A stretch of 64,000 bases of DNA from UBA11346 sp038203025. Lineage in GTDB: Bacteria > Planctomycetota > UBA11346. The DNA lies in the NCBI GenBank assembly GCA_038203025.1, contig JBBREK010000002.1:1-64000 (forward strand), read 5' to 3'. Positions within the stretch are counted from its first letter, which is position 1, and every line of letters starts with the position of its first letter. The notes beneath the pieces were generated by a model. It saw nothing but the letters and a program-made list of their open reading frames with translations. It had not been told where the DNA came from and made no database searches. Position numbers and translations under genes: made by a program. Shown here piece after piece: positions 24,701-33,300 of this stretch.

Positions 24701-27191
24701 TGAGGGTCAGGGTGCCGGTGCCGGCATCCCATGTCCCACTGATGCCGTTCTGGTTGGTGAAGGCCAGGACATCGCCGGCCTGAAGATTGCCGGCGATGCG
24801 CACGCTGGCGCTGCTGAGGTTGACGCTGTCGACGTCGCTGACGGTCAGCGCACCGGTGACCTTGAGGGCAGGATCGCCGTCGCGGAACCAGGCCAGGCCG
24901 GTCTCGATGCCGGCCAGGACCGGGGCGTCGTTGACCGGCGCCACTGCCACCGTCACCGTCACCGGCACGCTGACCGTGCCGTCGTTGACCAGCAGGACGA
25001 AGCTGTCGCTGCCGTTGAAGTCGGGGTTCGGGGTGTAGACGACCGCGCCGCTGAGCAGATCGACCACGCCGAGGGAGCCGTTCGCCGGGTCGGAGCCGAG
25101 CGACCAGTGCAGCGTGTCGCCGTCGACGTCGCTGGCCGACGGGGTGACGGTGACCGCCACGTCCTCGTCGGTGGCCGCGGCGCCCGAGGCCACTGGCGCG
25201 TCGTTGACCGGCGCCACCGCCACGGTCACCGGCAGCTCGACGGTGGTGAAGCCGTCGTAGACCGCCAGGGTGAAGGCGTCGCTGCCGTTGCTGTCCGAGT
25301 CCGGCGTGTAGACGACCGCACCGGTAGCGGCGTCGACCCTCACCGAGCCCTTGGCCGGCTGGGTGACCACGCTCCAGGTCAGGGCGTCGCCATCCGGATC
25401 GGTCGCGGTGGCGGTGCCGGAGATGACGCTGTCCTCGTCGCCGGCGAGGGCGAGCTCATCGACGGTCGGCGGCCGGCTGGGCAGCAGGCGCCACGACGGC
25501 ACCACCTCGCGCGGCTGGCTGGCGCTGCTCCACAGCAGGGTGGCGCCGGCGGCGCCGGAGATGTCGCTCTTCTCCACGCGGATGGCGTGGGCGTGGCCGG
25601 CGGTCAGGGCGACGGCGGCGCTCAGCGTGCGATGGCCGCGTGCCCGCCAGTCGTTGATCACCTGCACGCCGTCGACCCACACGCGCACGCCATCGTCGGC
25701 AGCGACGCTGATGGTGTAGGTCTCGGTGAAGCGCGGGATGATGGCGCCTTCCCAGCGCGCCGACCAGCCATCGGCGGAGAGGCCGGAGGCGGGGGCGGCG
25801 ATGCCCCAGCGCCAGTCGAGGCGCGGATCGATGCGCACTACGGCCGGTGTGCCGGTGAGCGTCGTGTTGGCGAACAGGCTGGCGGCGAGACCGCGACCGG
25901 TGCCGTCGGGGACGCTCTGCACCACCGGACGCAGGGCGCCGGTGGGAATGTCACGCCGCGACATGCTGGCCGACTGCCACTGCAGACGCACCGAGGCATT
26001 GCCGCTCAGCTCGACGTACTCGACTATTAGCGGCAGGGCCTGGCCGGCGACCAGATCGATCGTCGCGGTGCTGGAGCCGGTGCCATGGAAGCGGTCGATG
26101 ATCAGCTGGCCGCCGAGATAGACGCGGGCTCCGTCGTCAGCGCTGAGACGGAAGGTGGTGGCTTCGCTCCACGCCGGGATCACCTCGCCTTCCCAGCGGG
26201 CGGCGAAGAAGTCGCTGGGCAGGCCACTGGCCGGTGGCGCGGTCTGCCAGTTGAAGTTCAGGCCGGTGTCGGTGCGCGAGAGCAGCGGCGCGGCACCCGG
26301 ATTGGTCCCGCCAATGTAGCTGGCGAGCAGCCCGCCGTTGGGTCCGCCACCAAGCACGGTGACGCTGCGGCTGGCGACCGGTCCCAGCTTGCCGTCGGTG
26401 CCGCGCACCGCGGCGCGCACGTTGGCGCTGGCGGTAAGGGTGAGCAGGCCGCCGGCGACCGCCGGGCTGGAGGCGGTGGGCGCGCTGCCGTCGAGGGTGT
26501 AGATGATGACGCCGCCATCGAGCGGCGTGGCCAGGCCAAGCTGCACACTGCCGGTGCCGCTGGACGGGCCGGTGATCACCGGCGGGAATTCGTTGAGCTT
26601 GTCAGCCGAGCGCAGCTGGGCCTGCGGGATGATTTCGGCCGGGCCGCCGTCGCGCGACCACGACAGCTTCGCCGAAGCCTTGCCAAAGTTCTCGTAGTAC
26701 TCGACGCGGATGCTGACCGCCGTGTTCTTGTTCAGCTTGATCGGCGCCGAGCTGACGTCGCGCGCCGACTGGTTGACCCAGCGGTCGATGACCAGGTTGC
26801 CGTCGATGTAGAGGCGCACGCCGTCGTCGGTGCGGGCGATGAAGACGTAGTCGCCCTTGTCGGGCGGTTCGACCGTGCCGGTCCAGGTGGCGCCGAAGCG
26901 GTTGGCGGGGATGCCGGTGGCCGGCGCGCCGCTCTTCCAGTCGGCGTTGATGGACGGGGTGACGATCTCGACGATCGGGGCCGGGACATCGAGCGGATAG
27001 AACTCGACGCTGAGTCCGGGCACGCCTTCGGTCCCGGCCTGACCGGCGAACGGCCGCACCGCGGGACGCAGGCCGCTGGAGAGGTTGCCGACCTCACGGC
27101 CCAGGCGGGCCAACTGATGATCGGTGGCGTCGACCCCGGACGGCAGTCCGGTCGCGCACCACAGCAGGGTAGGAGCAATGGATGTCAGCAT
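21732..27191 (-). CDS. Giant multi-domain surface protein (PA14, cadherin-like, Calx-beta, golvesin-like)
   Basis: 1819 aa. Approximate domain order: weak signal peptide (1-22); PA14 at 58-195 (YVFIARTDDGVRLYIDGNLVIDRW), 287-425 and 432-572; a chitobiase C-terminal-like module at 204-283 between the first two; cadherin-like repeats 577-765 with DATDPDGD-type calcium motifs and NDAP linkers; a related module to 885; a concanavalin-like module 888-1085 (FFYDGVQLYE, YYDDLALSP); more cadherin-like repeats to 1310; a Calx-beta-like module 1312-1410; three golvesin-like repeats from 1413, 1546 and 1688, each with a GAWWDS-type motif. No LPxTG, PEP-CTERM or C-terminal helix. Carbohydrate binding and adhesion are inferred; same strand as and 5 bases from the transferase operon. 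Confidence 0.85.
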   Translation of the reverse strand: MLTSIAPTLLWCATGLPSGVDATDHQLARLGREVGNLSSGLRPAVRPFAGQAGTEGVPGLSVEFYPLDVPAPIVEIVTPSINADWKSGAPATGIPANRFGATWTGTVEPPDKGDYVFIARTDDGVRLYIDGNLVIDRWVNQSARDVSSAPIKLNKNTAVSIRVEYYENFGKASAKLSWSRDGGPAEIIPQAQLRSADKLNEFPPVITGPSSGTGSVQLGLATPLDGGVIIYTLDGSAPTASSPAVAGGLLTLTASANVRAAVRGTDGKLGPVASRSVTVLGGGPNGGLLASYIGGTNPGAAPLLSRTDTGLNFNWQTAPPASGLPSDFFAARWEGEVIPAWSEATTFRLSADDGARVYLGGQLIIDRFHGTGSSTATIDLVAGQALPLIVEYVELSGNASVRLQWQSASMSRRDIPTGALRPVVQSVPDGTGRGLAASLFANTTLTGTPAVVRIDPRLDWRWGIAAPASGLSADGWSARWEGAIIPRFTETYTISVAADDGVRVWVDGVQVINDWRARGHRTLSAAVALTAGHAHAIRVEKSDISGAAGATLLWSSASQPREVVPSWRLLPSRPPTVDELALAGDEDSVISGTATATDPDGDALTWSVVTQPAKGSVRVDAATGAVVYTPDSDSNGSDAFTLAVYDGFTTVELPVTVAVAPVNDAPVASGAAATDEDVAVTVTPSASDVDGDTLHWSLGSDPANGSLGVVDLLSGAVVYTPNPDFNGSDSFVLLVNDGTVSVPVTVTVAVAPVNDAPVLAGIETGLAWFRDGDPALKVTGALTVSDVDSVNLSSASVRIAGNLQAGDVLAFTNQNGISGTWDAGTGTLTLSGSATLAQYQAALRAVTWRSTQAFPGTAARAIAFTVSDGSESNAAARTVAVVTRSTPPWSEGFDGLPAGSDLHQLELQGQTRWHGWDANAAATATVSAAQARSGANSVAIAGATDLVHEYKGIDAGGWSYSAWQYVPAGFTGKTYFILLNTYKDNDAARNWSTQVYFNGGNNRVHSDFDNAETALIKGRWVALRVDIDFAADRQRFFYDGVQLYEKSWTKGTTGTGVRNLAAVDLYANGTGPVYYDDLALSPIVPSLSGSGSVAYVEDAAPVPVLPALAVDGFGVAQLTGAVAQISGNHRAGQDRLGATLQAGLSAAWDDASGTLTLSGVATPAAYQAVLRSVAYDNTSQAPDVAQRTVSVTVTAASGTSNVVTATVDVTPVNDAPVAQDLSLTGDEDTVIAGQAVASDVDSGALTWSLASQPANGTATVDAGTGAVTYQPNADFAGVDSFGLTVSDGNGGSATASVAVTVNPVADPAEVSLVGGTAQEGGTLVLTARRNRPDNTDLVLQLSTGGSLRAGRDLDQIPNSVTIAAGSTEGSVVIAVVDDDIREPQESLQVAVVPSPGVVVVDHPAELVVEADNDPVWLIDNGEAGYAETGAWWDSTVHQGWSGSTARWSADASARAAYTFDLDLTGWFEVGVWAVYDPNSSDLAAVRMTGLHGAWTQHLDLRSGSAGWVSLGKVWMGPGAAMIDISKPGVAGILRADAVRLTPTAAPETTVTLDRGQQGYRETSGAWWDSILPSPNGGTSRYSTDPGASAVWEPVLAPGLYKVSVYCVCDLNSANQVRVGLDHALGTTTTLLNQTAGVSRWVELGTVPILAGQGRVTLQGVSNDGPVRADAVRFEALPTEDITIPTSSISYREEAGAWWTSSGTLGATGGPTRYSSDVATAAARWYAPPAEGDYMVMAYRVVNPTNGGTAVFSLSDADGTDGLGQLQQKAPAVSGWVELGLIRLAPTNVWPIEVRSLPGSGTPLRTDALRLVRVTLAGPG

Positions 27192-27206
27192 GGCGTTCTC
27201 GCCCGT

Positions 27207-27235
27207 ATGCTAGACCCCGAAGGTGGCGAGATAAA
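27207..27235 (-). promoter_or_regulatory. Promoter of the giant surface protein gene, TTTATC-N17-TAGCAT
   Basis: On the minus strand TTTATC (27230-27235) and TAGCAT (27207-27212) are 17 bases apart; the ATG at 27191 follows 15 bases after the -10. No strong Shine-Dalgarno sequence. Confidence 0.45.
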
Positions 27236-27356
27236 GCATTAAACGCCAGGAAATATGCAGTGTTTGCCGCGCGCGACGGGGCAGATCGGCCCGCTTCGGG
27301 ATGGGCCTCTGACCATCGCAGCTCGACGGACAGGAGACCCAGCGACTCATTCACCT

Positions 27357-27613
27357 TAGAAAACGCAGATGCACAGGAGGACCAGAGATACCAGAGGCAC
27401 GACGCACAGGAGGACCGGAGAGAGCAGGAGGACCGGAGAGAGCAGGAGAGAGCAGGAGAGAGCAGGAGGGAGCAGGAGGGAGCAGGAGGGAGCAGGAGAG
27501 AGCAGAGGCAGCGTTTATGGCTCGCGGGCAAATCCTCCAATGGGTGATACGTCCGTCGTTGCTTAAACCCTTTCCCACTCTGGTCACTCTGGTGCTCTGT
27601 GTGAATCCCATCG
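27357..27613 (-). repeat. Dispersed element, expanded copy (B)
   Basis: Read on the minus strand, it begins CGATGGGATTC and ends GCGTTTTCTA, and shares the blocks GAGCACCAGAGTGACCAGAG, AAGCAACGACG, CGCGAGCCATA and CTCTGGTCCTCCTG, in the same order, with 42596-42748 on the plus strand. It is 257 bases against 153 because a decamer array replaces a short pyrimidine tract. Both copies lie between genes. Confidence 0.8.
27441..27500 (+). repeat. Six tandem decamers AGCAGGAG(A/G)G
   Basis: Six uninterrupted 10-base units, AGCAGGAGAG or AGCAGGAGGG, with degenerate units on both sides (27405-27440 and 27501-27508). Purine-only except for the C of each unit, so strand asymmetry is extreme. Confidence 0.9.
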
Positions 27614-27845
27614 TCGGTTTTCGGTTCACCCCATTCTGCTCTTTCGCATCTCTGCGTCTCCTGTCCTGCACCTGCGTTTCCGCTTGGCAGCCAGTGATTG
27701 TGCGGGGCTTGGATGTACCCATTCGGCGTTCCCGAACCACACCGCTGGGACAGGACGGTTCGGACCCCACATCCCACACGGCACAGCGCACGCCAACCCC
27801 CCTCGACTGGCGTCGTGTCTCGGCGCCCTTAGTATACCATTGATC

Positions 27846-29207
27846 GTGTCGACGCCGTCCCTGCCTCCCTCCTGGCGCTTATCTGTCTGGGCGATCGATC
27901 TCGCTGCAGCGGCTGGAGCCGTCCCGTTGGCAGCGCGCCTGGTCGACGGGGCCTGGCTGGGCGGATCTGCCCAGCTCGCTGCGCCCCTCGCCGCCGTCCT
28001 CGCCGCCTTGCTACTGCTGCTCGCAGGGGCGCCGCTGCCGGGCACCGGTCGGCCCTGGTCGGCCACAGCGCACGGCGCGCTTGTAGTCGGCACCGCTGCC
28101 GGGCTCGCCGCTGTCGCTGCCGCCTTGCTTGGCCCGCTGTCGTGGCCGGCCGTCGCCGTTGCCGCAGGGGCCGTACTGCCGCCGACCATCGCCATCCGAC
28201 TCGCCCTATGGATGGCCCTGCGCAGCCGGCCACTGCGCCGCATCGTGCTGATCGGACCACTCGACTGCCGCCTGCGCCTGCGCGAACATCTGCTGCGCCA
28301 TCCCGAACTGCACTGCGCGGTGGTCGCCGAGGTCGGACCGGGCACCGCGGTGATGAGCGACTGCCCGAGTCATCCGCTCGCCGAGTTAGAAGAGGCGGTA
28401 GCCGAGGCCGATCCCGATGAGGTGCTGCTGTCCACCGGCTTCGACGACCGGCTGCTGCTGATGGATGTGCTGGCACGGCTGCTGACCCGGCCGCTGGTGG
28501 TGCGCTATGTGCCCGACCCCGAGGCGGTCCCGCTGTTCTGTCCGCGACCGGCCGACATCGCCGGCCTGCCCGCCATCGACCTGTCCAACGGGCCGCTGAG
28601 CGCCGGCGCCGAGGTCGCCAAGTGGGTCGAGGACAAGGTGGTCGCGATCATCGCCCTCTTCTTCCTCGCTGGGCCCATGCTGCTGATCGCCGTGCTGATC
28701 AAGCTGACCAGCCCCGGGCCGGTACTCTTCGTGCAGGAGCGCCAGGGCCGCTGGGGCCGCAGCATCCGGGTATTCAAGTTCCGCACCATGCGCCGCGACG
28801 TGTGCTCCCAGGACATCACCACTGGCCGCTTCCGCCAAGTCGAGCAGGGCGATCCGCGCATCACCCCGCTGGGGCGATTCCTGCGCAATACCTCCCTCGA
28901 CGAGACGCCGCAGTTCCTCAACGTCCTGCTCGGTGACATGTCGGTGGTCGGACCGCGGCCGCATCCCATCGCCCTCAACCGCCGCTTCGCCAACGAGATT
29001 GGCGAGCTGATGCGGCGCCACTACGTCAAGCCGGGCATCACCGGTCTGGCCCAGATCAACGGCGCCCGCGGCGAGACGCGCACGGTAGAGGACATGCGCC
29101 GGCGCATCAACCTCGACCTGGAGTACCTGCGCACCTGGTCGCTATGGCTCGACCTGGCCATCATCCTGCGCACCTTCGTCGGCGGCTGGATCAATCGCCA
29201 GCCGTGA
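27846..29207 (+). CDS. Initiating sugar transferase (WcaJ/EpsL-type, bacterial sugar transferase)
   Basis: About 453 aa. Four N-terminal helices (10-130), a Rossmann-like middle (RPLRRIVLIGPLDCRLRLREHLLRHPEL...), one helix near 260-282, and the PF02397 catalytic domain: LIKLTSPGPVLFVQERQGRWGRSIRVFKFRTMRRD, RITPLGRFLRNTSLDETPQFLNVLLGDMSVVGPRPH, MRRHYVKPGITGLAQINGARGETRT. It puts the first sugar phosphate on undecaprenyl phosphate. Starts available are GTG 27846 (chosen; 6 bases after a TATACC box) and TTG 27840; a longer frame from 27684 has no coding character. Divergent from the surface protein operon. Confidence 0.9.
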   Translation: MSTPSLPPSWRLSVWAIDLAAAAGAVPLAARLVDGAWLGGSAQLAAPLAAVLAALLLLLAGAPLPGTGRPWSATAHGALVVGTAAGLAAVAAALLGPLSWPAVAVAAGAVLPPTIAIRLALWMALRSRPLRRIVLIGPLDCRLRLREHLLRHPELHCAVVAEVGPGTAVMSDCPSHPLAELEEAVAEADPDEVLLSTGFDDRLLLMDVLARLLTRPLVVRYVPDPEAVPLFCPRPADIAGLPAIDLSNGPLSAGAEVAKWVEDKVVAIIALFFLAGPMLLIAVLIKLTSPGPVLFVQERQGRWGRSIRVFKFRTMRRDVCSQDITTGRFRQVEQGDPRITPLGRFLRNTSLDETPQFLNVLLGDMSVVGPRPHPIALNRRFANEIGELMRRHYVKPGITGLAQINGARGETRTVEDMRRRINLDLEYLRTWSLWLDLAIILRTFVGGWINRQP

Positions 29208-29221
29208 CGTGAGTGGGCGGC

Positions 29222-30175
29222 TCAGCCGAGCAGGCGACGGAAGTAGTCGACCGTACGACCCAGCCCCTCCTCGAGTTCAACGCAGGGCTGCCATGACAGC
29301 GTCTCCTTGGCGCGCGTGATGTCCGGCTGGCGTTGCTTTGGGTCGTCCTGCGGCAGCGGACGGCGCACCAGACGCGAACGGCTACCGGTCAGGCGCAGGG
29401 TCATCTCGGCCAGCTCCAGCATGGTGAATTCGTTGGGGTTCCCCAGGTTGATCGGGCCGGTGATGCCATCGGGCGCGTCCATCATGCGCAGCAGCCCATC
29501 CACCAGGTCGTCGACGTAGCAGAAGCTGCGCGTCTGAGTGCCGTCGCCGTAGATGGTCAGATCCTCTCCGCGCAACGCCTGCACGATGAAGTTCGACACA
29601 ACCCGACCGTCGTGCGGGTGCATGCGCGGACCGTAGGTGTTGAAGATGCGGACGACGCGGATGTCGACGTGGTGCTGGCGGTGGTAGTCGAAGAACAGGG
29701 TCTCAGCGCAGCGCTTCCCCTCGTCATAGCAGGCGCGCGGCCCGATCGGGTTGACGTTGCCCCAGTAGTCCTCTGTCTGCGGGTGCTGGGTCGGGTCACC
29801 GTAGACCTCGGAGGTCGAAGCCTGGAGGATGCGAGCCTTGGTCCGTTTGGCCAAACCGAGCATGTTGATGGCACCGTGCACGCTGGTCTTCACCGTCTGC
29901 GCCGGGTTGAACTGGTAGTGTACCGGGCTGGCCGGACAGGCGAGATTGTAGATCCGGTCGACTTCGACTCGCAGCGGCTGGGTCACGTCATGGCGCAGGA
30001 ACTCGAAATGCGGACCGCCGAGCAGGCCGGCAATGTTGTCGCGGCTGCCGGTGAAGAAATTGTCGACGCACAAAACGTCCGCACCATCGGCGATCAGACG
30101 TTCGCATACGTGCGAGCCAATGAAGCCGGCGCCGCCGGTGACGAGGATACGGGGGCTCAAGGCGTAGGCAGTCAT
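29222..30175 (-). CDS. UDP-glucuronate decarboxylase (UDP-xylose synthase) type SDR
   Basis: 317 aa extended short-chain dehydrogenase. NAD site RILVTGGAGFIGSHVCERL (residues 9-27), catalytic YDEGKR (YxxxK) preceded by STSEVYGDP, and the UXS hallmark segments NLACPASPVHYQFNPAQTVKTSVHGAINML and RIFNTYGPRMHPHDGRVVSNFI. Converts UDP-glucuronate to UDP-xylose, a sugar donor for the polysaccharide. Convergent with the initiating transferase (14 bases between stops). ATG 30175 follows a TAGCCT box by 6 bases. Confidence 0.92.
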   Translation of the reverse strand: MTAYALSPRILVTGGAGFIGSHVCERLIADGADVLCVDNFFTGSRDNIAGLLGGPHFEFLRHDVTQPLRVEVDRIYNLACPASPVHYQFNPAQTVKTSVHGAINMLGLAKRTKARILQASTSEVYGDPTQHPQTEDYWGNVNPIGPRACYDEGKRCAETLFFDYHRQHHVDIRVVRIFNTYGPRMHPHDGRVVSNFIVQALRGEDLTIYGDGTQTRSFCYVDDLVDGLLRMMDAPDGITGPINLGNPNEFTMLELAEMTLRLTGSRSRLVRRPLPQDDPKQRQPDITRAKETLSWQPCVELEEGLGRTVDYFRRLLG

Positions 30176-30181
30176 GGGTGG

Positions 30182-30187
30182 AGGCTA
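30182..30187 (-). promoter_or_regulatory. -10-like TAGCCT just upstream of UDP-glucuronate decarboxylase
   Basis: TAGCCT on the minus strand, followed by CCACCC and the ATG at 30175. No good -35 at 16-19 bases. The remaining spacer to 30300 holds nothing else I recognise. Confidence 0.35.
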
Positions 30188-30300
30188 CTCAGATCGCCGC
30201 CTGTCGCCATCGCGCCTGTGGCATGTACCCCTCACCCTGCCACCTCACTCGACGTGCCCCTCGACGTCCTGGTCAACGATCGTTTTCAGGACACCTGGCG

Positions 30301-33300
30301 CTAATGCGCCGCCAACAGCCGCCACACCCGCAGCGCCTCGCTGACGCTCCACGCCTGCGCGTCGCAGCCGCGCTGGGTGTGCGGGGCATCGCCGTCGAGG
30401 ATCTCGGGGATGTGGCCATGGCAGCCGACGTCGAGCAGTTCGTCGACCGAGCCAAGCCAGGCGCGCGCCGTCGCCACCGCCGCCGGGGCGTGGTCCCAGG
30501 CCACCGCCACCGCCTCGCAGAAGGTCGGCAGCTGCCACGGCCAAGCGGTGCCGTTGTGGTAGGCCGGCTTGCGCCGCGTGTCCTCGTCGCCCTGGTAGTG
30601 GCCCTGGTAGGGACGCAGCGGATCGGCAAGCATGCGGCCGGCGGCTGAGCGGATCTCCAGCGGCGGCTCGACCGGCAGCGGGGCGAGGGTGCGCATGGCG
30701 CCGGGCACCAGCAGGAAGCGCTCGCCGGCGGCGCAGGCACGACGCGCCTGGACGCCGGTGGTCAGGCCCAGGGCGATGGCGAGGTACTGGTTGGGACGCA
30801 GGCTGCGGTCGGGCACCGCCTGCTCGGCGGCCTCGCCGTGCGGCGCCAGCAGGCAGTCGGCCAGCCAGCCTTCCGGTTCCAGCCAGAAGCGCGCGAACGA
30901 GGCGGTGGCGCGATCGGCCCAGTCCTTCCACGCGCCGCGCGGCGCTGGCGCCTTGGCGCGCTCCAACTGGCGCAACAGGCGGATCCACAGGGCCTGGATG
31001 TCGACCGGATAGCCGGTGCGCGGGGTGCACGCCGGGAAGTTGGTGTCCATCCAGGTGAAGTGCGGCGGGCTCCACGCCAGGCCGCTGGCGTGGTCGACGC
31101 GGATGCCGTTGGGCGTGCCGTCGATCCAGCCGGTGGCGATGTCGGCAAGAGCCTGCAGCAGGCTGCGGCCCGGCGTCACCTCGAGAGCGTGGCCAGGCTT
31201 GCGGTTGCGCGCCACCCACTCCTCGGCGGCGAGGGCGTACCACAGCGGTGCGTCGCTGGTGTCGCGGTTGCTGGCGTCGTCGCCGTTGAGTAGGTTGGGC
31301 AGGGTACCGTGCTCGACGAAGCGGCCGAAGGCGCAGAGCAGGCCGCGCACCTCGGCGTCCAGCCCGCCGGCAAGCATGCCGCGCGCAGCGATGAAGGTGT
31401 CGCGACCCCAGTCGAGGAACCAGGGATAGCCGGCGATCACCGTGGTGCCGGTGCCGCGCTGCACGACGAAGGCCTGCAGGGCGGTGGCCAGGGCGCGGCC
31501 AAGATCGTCCTGGCCGGGCAGATGGGCGCGCGCCAGGGTGTCGGCGACGCGGGCGCGACGGGCCTCGATGAAGCCGGCGACCTCGGCCGCCGGCGGATCG
31601 GCGGGATCGGCATGCAGCAGCAGCGTGGCGGCCTGGCCGGAAGCGAGCGGCAGTTCAAACCAGCCCGGACTCCAGGCGTCGCCGGCCCCGGCCATGCCGC
31701 GATCGGCCTCGACCGGATGCGGGATGCCTTCGCACCATTCCGCGGCCTGATGGAAGGTGCCGCCGTTGGCACGCGCGACCAGCCGGCGATCGGCGCCGAA
31801 GGTGCAGGTGAAGCCGTCCACGGCGGGCGCGGTGGCACCGGCGAGGTGGGCCTCGGCCTCGGGGCTGCGCCGGGTCTCGACGTGGAACGAGCGGTCCTCG
31901 ACGTCGACGCGCACAGTGACGCTGACCCGCGCTTCAGGCGGCAGCGACCGGCCCCAACGCGGGGCGGTGGCCGGGCGCTCAAGGCGCACGACCACGGCGT
32001 TGCGCCCGTGCAGCAGATCGATGACCAGACGCAGTTCGACGGTGCGTCCGTCGCCAGCGTTGGCGACAAAACTCCACTCGGCCGGCGGGCCGGCGGCGAA
32101 GGTCGCGAGATTGACGGCGTCGAGCGGGGTGATGAAACCGTCGGCGTCGACCCAGGCGCGCAGGCGCTTGGCCAGGACGTGGCGGTCGCTGGGCGCGTCT
32201 GGGTGCAGGTTGGCACCGAGCAGGCAGTCGTACTTGCTGGCGATGCGCCCGAGGTCGGCGTGCACCCGGGCCATGGCGCCGCGGCCGTTGGTCAGCAGGG
32301 CGAGGCCATCCTGCGGCCGCCGCACCGCCGGGTCGGGCGGCAGGGCGAGGAACAGCAGCCGCATGCCCACCTGCGTGCCGCTGGTGGCGAAGCGCTCGAA
32401 GGTCAACTCGGCGCAGCCGGCTTCGGGCTGGGGCGCGATCACCGCGACGTGACCGCTCTCGACCGGCACCGAACGCACACGCAGCGCCGTGCGCCCACCT
32501 GCTCGGGTAAGCGCGGCGGCGAACGGCGTGCCGTCGCGCAGCAGCAGCCAGTTTCCGGGCGGGACCATGGCGACGCGGTTGAGGTCGCGCGCGGTCAGCA
32601 CCGTGACGCGCGGCTGGTCGGCGACGGCGGCGGCGGCATCGAGGGCGGCGGCGAGGTCGACGCGCGCCGCCTCGCAGTCGAGGCGGCTGGCGGCAGCGAG
32701 GAAACGCACCGGGTCGGCGCTGAAGCGGCTGGCCAGGCCGGTCCACGGCGCCGGACCGCAGTCCTCGTCGGGGATGGCGGCATGCAGGGCCTGGATGGCG
32801 GTGGCGGCCTGGGCGCGGGCGGCGCGGTAGGCATCGCCGGCCAGACCGAGCGGTTCGGCCTGGGCCGCCAGGCAGTACGACTCACCGGGGCCGAGGCCAA
32901 CCGTGAACTCACCGCCACCCTGCGGGATGATCGCCGGCGCATGCTGGCCGAGCAGATCGATCGATGGCGAGCCCATCTCGCGCATCACCGCTTGGCTCAA
33001 CGCGATCGACTGCTTGGTCGTCGTGTCGAGGTTGACCAGCACCAGCACGCTTTCGCGCGGCCCGGCCTCGGCGGAGGAGTCGCGGCGCAGCGCCAGCAGC
33101 GGCGAACCGTCGGGCGACAGGCGCGTGACCACAGCATCGGCATGGAAGCAGGGGTGATCGGCGACCAGGTGGTCAAGGCGGGACAACTCGTCGACCAGGT
33201 TGTCGGCGGCACCCCAGTTGAGGGCGCGGGCCTGGTGCACCTCCATGCGTTCAGCCGCCAGCCACTCGACCCCGGCAGTGAAGCCGAAGGCGCCGCCCGG

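Larger units (their letters stand above)
27192..27845. other. Long intergenic region with promoter, dispersed element and divergent starts
   Basis: 654 bases without a supported gene. From left: promoter of the surface-protein gene (27207-27235), unremarkable sequence to 27356, the dispersed repeat element copy with its decamer array (27357-27613), then a stretch with CTCTGCGTCTCCTG-like direct fragments to about 27690, and the approach to the sugar transferase start with a TATACC box at 27834-27839. ORFs seen here are low-complexity and unsupported. Confidence 0.7.

Noticed and set aside
23805..26030. 741-codon plus-strand open frame
   Set aside because: Antisense shadow of the giant surface protein; valine/glycine/arginine-rich and without domain.
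27405..27510. CRISPR array
   Set aside because: Decamers without unique spacers and without cas genes; it is a microsatellite.
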